From SIG673 sp045653945 (lineage in GTDB: Bacteria; Bacillota; Clostridia; Oscillospirales; CAG-272): a stretch of DNA of 23,518 bases. This document shows positions 18,705 through 23,518 of the stretch, one piece after another. How positions within the stretch are numbered: the stretch's first letter is position 1; every line of letters starts with the position of its first letter. The stretch covers positions 1 through 23,518 of the forward strand of contig JAZOML010000051.1 in NCBI GenBank assembly GCA_045653945.1, read 5' to 3'. Below the pieces are notes generated by a model. The model worked only from the letters and a program-made list of their open reading frames with translations. It had not been told where the DNA came from and did no database searches. Both the position numbers and the translations under genes were made by a program.

Positions 18705-21700
18705 TTAACTTATAAATGTCAAAGTGCTACCCTCGACTGTTATCTTATCCTTGATAAGCTCAAGAGCATCGTCAAGGTGTCTGATAATTTGTTCGGTAAG
18801 TCTTGAAAATCCGAGAAGCTTTGAAATATATCTATACAGTCCCATCCTATCAACCGAAACGTTATACTTGATTACCTCAAGTAAACCGTTTGCTAGTTCT
18901 TCGGGAGCGATATGACAAATTTCGCGCTTTTCAAGGGCATCTTCGGACGGAATACGTAGCATAGGTATAAGAGCGCCGATAAAGTATACAAAGCCGTTTT
19001 TCCTCATAAATCCGTAATCACTTGCAATCTTATCAAGTAGAGAATTGTATTCATCACGAACGGTTTTTTTGATTTTATCAGCACCGAACAGCGGCAACGT
19101 ACGTCTTAGTATCCACTCCTCGCTTACAGGGTATTCAGCCTCAAGAATTACTTCAAGCACCTTTTCCTTATCATAACCAAGTGCTCTGGTAAGCTGATCA
19201 AGACTTAGCATAGAGTATGCAGGGAAAATTATTTCGTCGCTGACTGGCTCTTCCTCAAAAGAATCGCTTATTTCTAGCTCACTCGGTGTTTCGGTTACGG
19301 TCTCGGTGGGCGTGGCATTGATAAATTCAAGGAGCTTTGCCTTTTCTTCAGCCTTATTTCTGAACCAATCCGGAGCCCAAATTCGGTAATAGCGCCATCC
19401 CATCCTTTCGAGGACCTCTTGGCGTAGGCGGTCTCGGTCTCTTGTTGTGTTGGCTTGGCGGTACGTTTTACCGTCGCACTCAACACAAATACTGTAGTTT
19501 TCCGAGCCTACAAGCTTTACGCCAATGTCTATTTTGCAAGATGAGTATCCAACCTTTGTATCAACGGTATAACCGTTATCACGGAGGAAGGATGCAACCT
19601 CAAGCTCGAATTCAGGTTCAATATACTCAAAGAGGTTTACTGTTTCAGAACGGTTAAGCGCAATCGTGCCGTTTTCGGCGTAGTCAAGATATTCCTTTAA
19701 TAGCTTTGCACCAACAGATGTTGTACGTGTCAGGTCAATATCGGTATGATGTATGGAGGCAACAAGCTTAACGTTGTGTTTAGCTCTTGTAACGGCAACG
19801 TTAAGTCGTCTTTCACCGCCGTTTCGGTTAAGAGGACCGAAGTTGTGATAAAGCTTTCTTGAAACGTCATAGCCGTATGCAACGCTGAAAATGATAGTAT
19901 CTCTTTCATCACCCTGTACCGTTTCAAGGTTTTTAATGAAAAACGGCTCGGGACGGTCCGATTTAAAAAACTCTTCTTTTGAGGTATCTTCGCTACGACG
20001 TTTGTTTATGCGCCTTTCAATGAGGTTTTGCTGAGAAATACTAAACGCAACAACTCCAACGCTACGGTCCGGATATTTTTCAAAGCTTTCAAATACAAGG
20101 TCAACAACACGCTCGGCTTCAGCAAAGTTGGTTTTGTTTGTTCGGTCAAATACACCGTCGACGTAGTAATAGTCAACTCCGATGCCTCTTGTGTCTTTTC
20201 TTGATGATGGGAAGGTTACAAGGTCATTTTGATAAAAATTCTTGTTAGAGAAGGAAATAAGCTGCTCGTAGCGGCTGCGGTAGTGCCATTTAAGTCTTCT
20301 TTGTGGGAATTTAAATGCACATATATCAAGAATTGATTCAAAATCGCTAACATTTTCGTCGTCGCTATCGGTGTCAATGTCGGAAACGCTATTGAAGAAA
20401 TTACTTGGCGGCATCTGCTTGGAGTCGCCAACTACAATTAGCTGCTTACCGCGATAAATTGCTCCGATAGCATCCCAAGGGAAAATTTGCGATGCCTCGT
20501 CAAATATTACGGTGTCAAATACCATATCCGAGTCTAGGAAGGTGCTGACGCTAAGAGGGGACATCAAAAAGCAGGGCTTTAAGGTTTGAATAAACTCGGT
20601 ATGCTCGGATATGAGTTGTCTTATACCCTTGTGCTTACGGCTTTTCTCACCCTCACGCAAAATAATTGCAGCCGAGCTTCCCGGAACAATCATATCAGGG
20701 GAGGGGCGATTTGCGGAAAGAGTCGCTCTAATGACTGCTTTGTTGATTTCGAAGCTTAATTTATCCTTTAACTGGAAGGTATTGACTGCGTGGTCGTGGG
20801 GAGCTCTTAAAAGCTCGGTGAATATTGATTCGGTATTCATTGTGTAGTCAATCCACTGAGTGTGATAAATGCTCTTGAATACCTTTACAAGCATATTTAC
20901 GGGTACTGAAGCACTGTATGCTATATCAACAAAATCCTTTATGCCTATTTCTCTAAGCTCGTCAAGAGTTTCGGACATTTTAAGCCAATATTCAAGCTTT
21001 GAGTAATTTGAAAGGAGGGAACTGCATTTATCGTAAAAATCTGAAACACTTAGCGACAAAATATCGCAAACGGTAGGTTCAAAAAGATTTGCAATGCGAT
21101 TGCGTACATCATCACTTTCGGTAAATGCTTCAATGATTCTTACCGACCAAGCTCTATATTTAGGCTTAAATTCATCAAATTCGTCTGAGGAAAGAGAAGA
21201 GTGAGGGATAAGAATAGGCATACCAAAAAACGGAGTTAAGCTGTCAAGCTCATTGATTATAGCATTGAAATCGGAGTCCACTCCGATATATTTGTCATTT
21301 AGGTATTCTTCAATTTCGGACTCAATATCTGCATACTCTTTTAGGTCGGCTTGATATGAATTTAAAATGCCGTAATATTTAATAGCAATCTTATAGCTTG
21401 GCTTTTTAGCATCGTTTTTGTGTATCTGCAAATCGTTGATAAGTTGCTTGTATTCCTTGTTAAACAAACGTGAAAAGAAGGAATTATAAAGTACGTTTAG
21501 CTTTTTAAAGCTTGTTAGTCCGTCAAGTGAATATATACCTGAGTCAAAAGAGGCATCAAGGATAGCTTTTCTTTCCTTAATTGAAATTGAAAGCTGCGAC
21601 AATCTCGTTACCTTTGCTGTAACGTCAGTTAGCGAATCGCAATTTAAAACGCTTGGAGTTATATAGGTTGTAGAGGCTAAAAAATCAAAGAGCTTACTAA

Positions 21701-23339
21701 GAGTGTCAGCGGTTTCAAAATCGTTGTACTTGACTTTAAACTTAACATTTATTTCATCAAATATTTCAGTAAGCTTTTGACAAAGCATTGCGGCTCTTGA
21801 AATGTCAGTTTTAAGAGCTAAATTTTCCTCATATAGCACTGATTTAGGTAAAAAACCGTACCAGGAACAAGCTTTATAATTGTATCCAACGTAGCTTGTG
21901 CACTCAGCGAATTTATCAATGGTTAAAAGCGCATTATTTATGAAATAGTCATCTCGTGAGCTAATATTTGATATTGCATAGTCAAGTGTCGGCGCATCCT
22001 TGCAGGAAGAAAGCTCAGATATCATCTCAAATAAGCTTTTGTTTACGGTAGGTCTTTTAGCGTGGAGCTGCGTTGCGTATTCGTCGAGAAGATTTTTAGC
22101 TCTTAGCTTTTCGTTAATTTCGGTATTTGCTCTTGATGAAACAGAGCTTGATTCGGTTCTGAGTGTTTCGCAAAGCTCGTCAATCATAAGCTTTTTGCTT
22201 GCCTTGTGGCTGTGAAGCTCAAGACAAAAGTCCTCAAGACCTACGTTTTTCAGCTTTTCAAAAACAACGTTAAGTGCCGCAAGCTTTTCGGAAACGAAAA
22301 GCACCGTTTTCCCGTCGTGAAGTAGCTCGGCAATTATGTTTGTAATGGTTTGACTCTTTCCTGTACCGGGAGGTCCTTGTAAAACAAAATTTTGACCTTC
22401 CTTTGCCATTTTTATTGCTTCGCATTGGCTGGAATCGGCGTCAACAACGTTGAATAGCTCGGCATTGTTTGTTGAGGCTTCAAGCTTTATCGGTTCAGCA
22501 TTGTTTTTTGCTTCGTCGGGTTGACTGGCACTGTTCAAAATTGTAGAAATAATTGGATGAGCCACAATATGCTCGGCGTTGTTGTTTAAATCGTGATGCA
22601 TATTGAGCTTTAAGAAAGAGAATAACCCTATCACGCAGTCAAGTGATATTGTCCAACCCAACTTGCCGACAAGATTTTTTATTACCTCAAAATAGCTTTC
22701 GATGTTTTCGTCGTCATCATCATACTCCGGGAGTGTTATACCAAACATTTCCTGCATTTTATATGAAAACGTCGGATTAACTATAAGCTCGTTATCCATT
22801 ATCTTTAAACGGAACGGTTCAAGAGGAGAATCGTTGATAATAGAAACAGGAGCAAGAAGAATAGGCGCCTTCATTGTTGGTGAATTTGAAACGTTGGGGT
22901 CGCTCCAATGAATAAATCCAAACGCAATATATACTATGTTTACACCCGTTTCCTCAATAGCGCTGATACCCTTTTTGCGGATATTTTTAAGTGCCTGAAG
23001 AGGTTTGTTTTCACTATTATATACAAGAATTTGGTTTTTCTTGCTTGATATCTTACGTCCGTATTTAGCAAGATAAAGGTCTTTTGAAAGCTTACCGTCA
23101 TCGGCAGAAGCAAATTGTCCATCTTCTTCGTCAAAAAATTCGAACTCGTCGTTATCGTCAAGCTGTGGGTCATAAACTTCAAAAATTGCGGAGAGCTCCG
23201 CCTTTTTGAAAAGCGATATCATATCGGGAGCGATTATTTCTGCAGTACCCATTTTTGACTTACGGAAATTGATAAGACTGTTTCTTTTTCCTGTGTCAAG
23301 AAGATGCTGCGCCCAAGTATTTAAAATTGAAGTATCCAT
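18705..23339 (-). CDS. DUF4011 / SF1 helicase / REase_MTES_1575-like nuclease / DUF3320 protein
   Basis: This 1544-residue protein matches the architecture of large stand-alone helicase-nucleases. The N terminus (DTSILNTWAQHLLDTGKRNSLINF) is DUF4011-like. The SF1 helicase core has Walker A GPPGTGKS (322-329) and Walker B VIFDEASQ (944-951), with GDSKQMPP (971-978), HYRSRYEQL (about 1019), VQGDERD (1141-1147) and NVAVTRAK (1180-1187); about 550 residues separate motif I from motif II. A PD-(D/E)XK/Vsr-like nuclease follows, with KIDIGV (about 1268-1273), ECDGKTY (1287-1293), RDRDRLRQ and RYYRIW. A DUF3320-like region ends the protein. Such proteins occur in bacterial defence loci, so a role against foreign DNA is plausible but unproven. 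The start is ATG 23339 with GGAGG 5 nt upstream; an in-frame TTG at 23351 is less likely. It is monocistronic here. Confidence 0.9.
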   Translation of the reverse strand: MDTSILNTWAQHLLDTGKRNSLINFRKSKMGTAEIIAPDMISLFKKAELSAIFEVYDPQLDDNDEFEFFDEEDGQFASADDGKLSKDLYLAKYGRKISSKKNQILVYNSENKPLQALKNIRKKGISAIEETGVNIVYIAFGFIHWSDPNVSNSPTMKAPILLAPVSIINDSPLEPFRLKIMDNELIVNPTFSYKMQEMFGITLPEYDDDDENIESYFEVIKNLVGKLGWTISLDCVIGLFSFLKLNMHHDLNNNAEHIVAHPIISTILNSASQPDEAKNNAEPIKLEASTNNAELFNVVDADSSQCEAIKMAKEGQNFVLQGPPGTGKSQTITNIIAELLHDGKTVLFVSEKLAALNVVFEKLKNVGLEDFCLELHSHKASKKLMIDELCETLRTESSSVSSRANTEINEKLRAKNLLDEYATQLHAKRPTVNKSLFEMISELSSCKDAPTLDYAISNISSRDDYFINNALLTIDKFAECTSYVGYNYKACSWYGFLPKSVLYEENLALKTDISRAAMLCQKLTEIFDEINVKFKVKYNDFETADTLSKLFDFLASTTYITPSVLNCDSLTDVTAKVTRLSQLSISIKERKAILDASFDSGIYSLDGLTSFKKLNVLYNSFFSRLFNKEYKQLINDLQIHKNDAKKPSYKIAIKYYGILNSYQADLKEYADIESEIEEYLNDKYIGVDSDFNAIINELDSLTPFFGMPILIPHSSLSSDEFDEFKPKYRAWSVRIIEAFTESDDVRNRIANLFEPTVCDILSLSVSDFYDKCSSLLSNYSKLEYWLKMSETLDELREIGIKDFVDIAYSASVPVNMLVKVFKSIYHTQWIDYTMNTESIFTELLRAPHDHAVNTFQLKDKLSFEINKAVIRATLSANRPSPDMIVPGSSAAIILREGEKSRKHKGIRQLISEHTEFIQTLKPCFLMSPLSVSTFLDSDMVFDTVIFDEASQIFPWDAIGAIYRGKQLIVVGDSKQMPPSNFFNSVSDIDTDSDDENVSDFESILDICAFKFPQRRLKWHYRSRYEQLISFSNKNFYQNDLVTFPSSRKDTRGIGVDYYYVDGVFDRTNKTNFAEAERVVDLVFESFEKYPDRSVGVVAFSISQQNLIERRINKRRSEDTSKEEFFKSDRPEPFFIKNLETVQGDERDTIIFSVAYGYDVSRKLYHNFGPLNRNGGERRLNVAVTRAKHNVKLVASIHHTDIDLTRTTSVGAKLLKEYLDYAENGTIALNRSETVNLFEYIEPEFELEVASFLRDNGYTVDTKVGYSSCKIDIGVKLVGSENYSICVECDGKTYRQANTTRDRDRLRQEVLERMGWRYYRIWAPDWFRNKAEEKAKLLEFINATPTETVTETPSELEISDSFEEEPVSDEIIFPAYSMLSLDQLTRALGYDKEKVLEVILEAEYPVSEEWILRRTLPLFGADKIKKTVRDEYNSLLDKIASDYGFMRKNGFVYFIGALIPMLRIPSEDALEKREICHIAPEELANGLLEVIKYNVSVDRMGLYRYISKLLGFSRLTEQIIRHLDDALELIKDKITVEGSTLTFIS

Positions 23340-23356
23340 TTGTCCCTCCAAGGCGA

Positions 23357-23376
23357 TATACTATATAAATAGTATA
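23357..23376. promoter_or_regulatory. Perfect palindrome over the helicase-nuclease promoter
   Basis: TATACTAT-ATAA-ATAGTATA is a perfect 8-4-8 palindrome covering the -10 box and the expected transcription start. It is a candidate operator for a repressor not encoded in the window. Confidence 0.6.
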
Positions 23377-23399
23377 GCAAATTTATAATGCTAATTCAA
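23371..23399 (-). promoter_or_regulatory. Promoter of the helicase-nuclease gene
   Basis: The minus strand reads TTGAAT (23394-23399), a 17-nt spacer and TATACT (23371-23376). The remaining 119 bp to the window end is AT-rich with no gene recognised. Confidence 0.78.
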
Positions 23400-23518
23400 T
23401 ATATATTTGTAAATATCAAAATTTATTTTTACTATATCACTTATTCGTAGTTTTCTATCTATTTTTATCCTAAATTAAAATGCTTTTCATTTGACATTAA
23501 CTATCAAGGATATTTACT

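Overview
The window looks like a chromosomal segment of an anaerobic, probably gut-associated member of the Clostridia (Bacillota). The evidence is AT-rich DNA, strong AGGAGG-type ribosome binding sites, TTGACA-17-TATAAT promoters, a rubrerythrin, a PdaA-like spore-cortex deacetylase, a glycyl-radical enzyme remnant and a cobalamin-riboswitch ECF transporter. The species cannot be read from the sequence.

Layout. (1) 1-1297: the end of an integrated element. It holds the 3' part of a visibly more GC-rich tyrosine recombinase gene, an intact tRNA-Pro(CGG), and an exact 39-bp second copy of the tRNA 5' half. Each tRNA copy sits behind its own promoter. (2) 1378-5977, all minus strand: rsmB, a small unknown gene apparently cotranscribed with tRNA-Leu(UAG), a TIM-barrel sugar isomerase/epimerase-like gene, and a TtcA-like PP-loop tRNA thiolase. 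(3) 5207-6775, minus: two abutting polysaccharide deacetylases, the upstream one PdaA-like. (4) 6961-7820, plus: a small Cys-x5-Arg phosphatase-like protein, tRNA-Leu(CAA), then a run of short stem-loops joined by a GATGATATA/TATATCATC linker. (5) 7964-10365, plus: an aromatic amino acid operon. A promoter drives a 22-codon leader peptide with eight consecutive Phe/Tyr codons and a rho-independent terminator, followed by DAHP synthase and a bifunctional chorismate mutase/prephenate dehydratase. This looks like ribosome-mediated attenuation. (6) 10388-11718: a small structured GC-rich element and a cytoplasmic BNR/sialidase-like gene. (7) 11723-12981, minus: cobalamin riboswitch, DUF4430-like lipoprotein and ECF S component, probably a vitamin B12 uptake unit. 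(8) 13015-15894, plus: tandem promoters, an AbrB-like regulator, an ABC ATPase and an ABC-2 permease with overlapping ends, then a rubrerythrin carrying an extra N-terminal rubredoxin-like domain. (9) 15906-17603, minus: a small unknown gene and a 5'-truncated glycyl-radical enzyme. (10) 17600-18699, plus: D-lactate dehydrogenase. (11) 18705-23399, minus: a 1544-residue DUF4011/SF1 helicase/PD-(D/E)XK nuclease/DUF3320 protein, a candidate defence gene, with a palindrome over its promoter.

The strongest points for follow-up are the Phe/Tyr leader attenuator, the B12 riboswitch/lipoprotein/S-component unit, the tRNA-Pro duplication at the element boundary, the stem-loop array after tRNA-Leu, and the large helicase-nuclease. 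All homology statements come from motif recognition; no database was searched.
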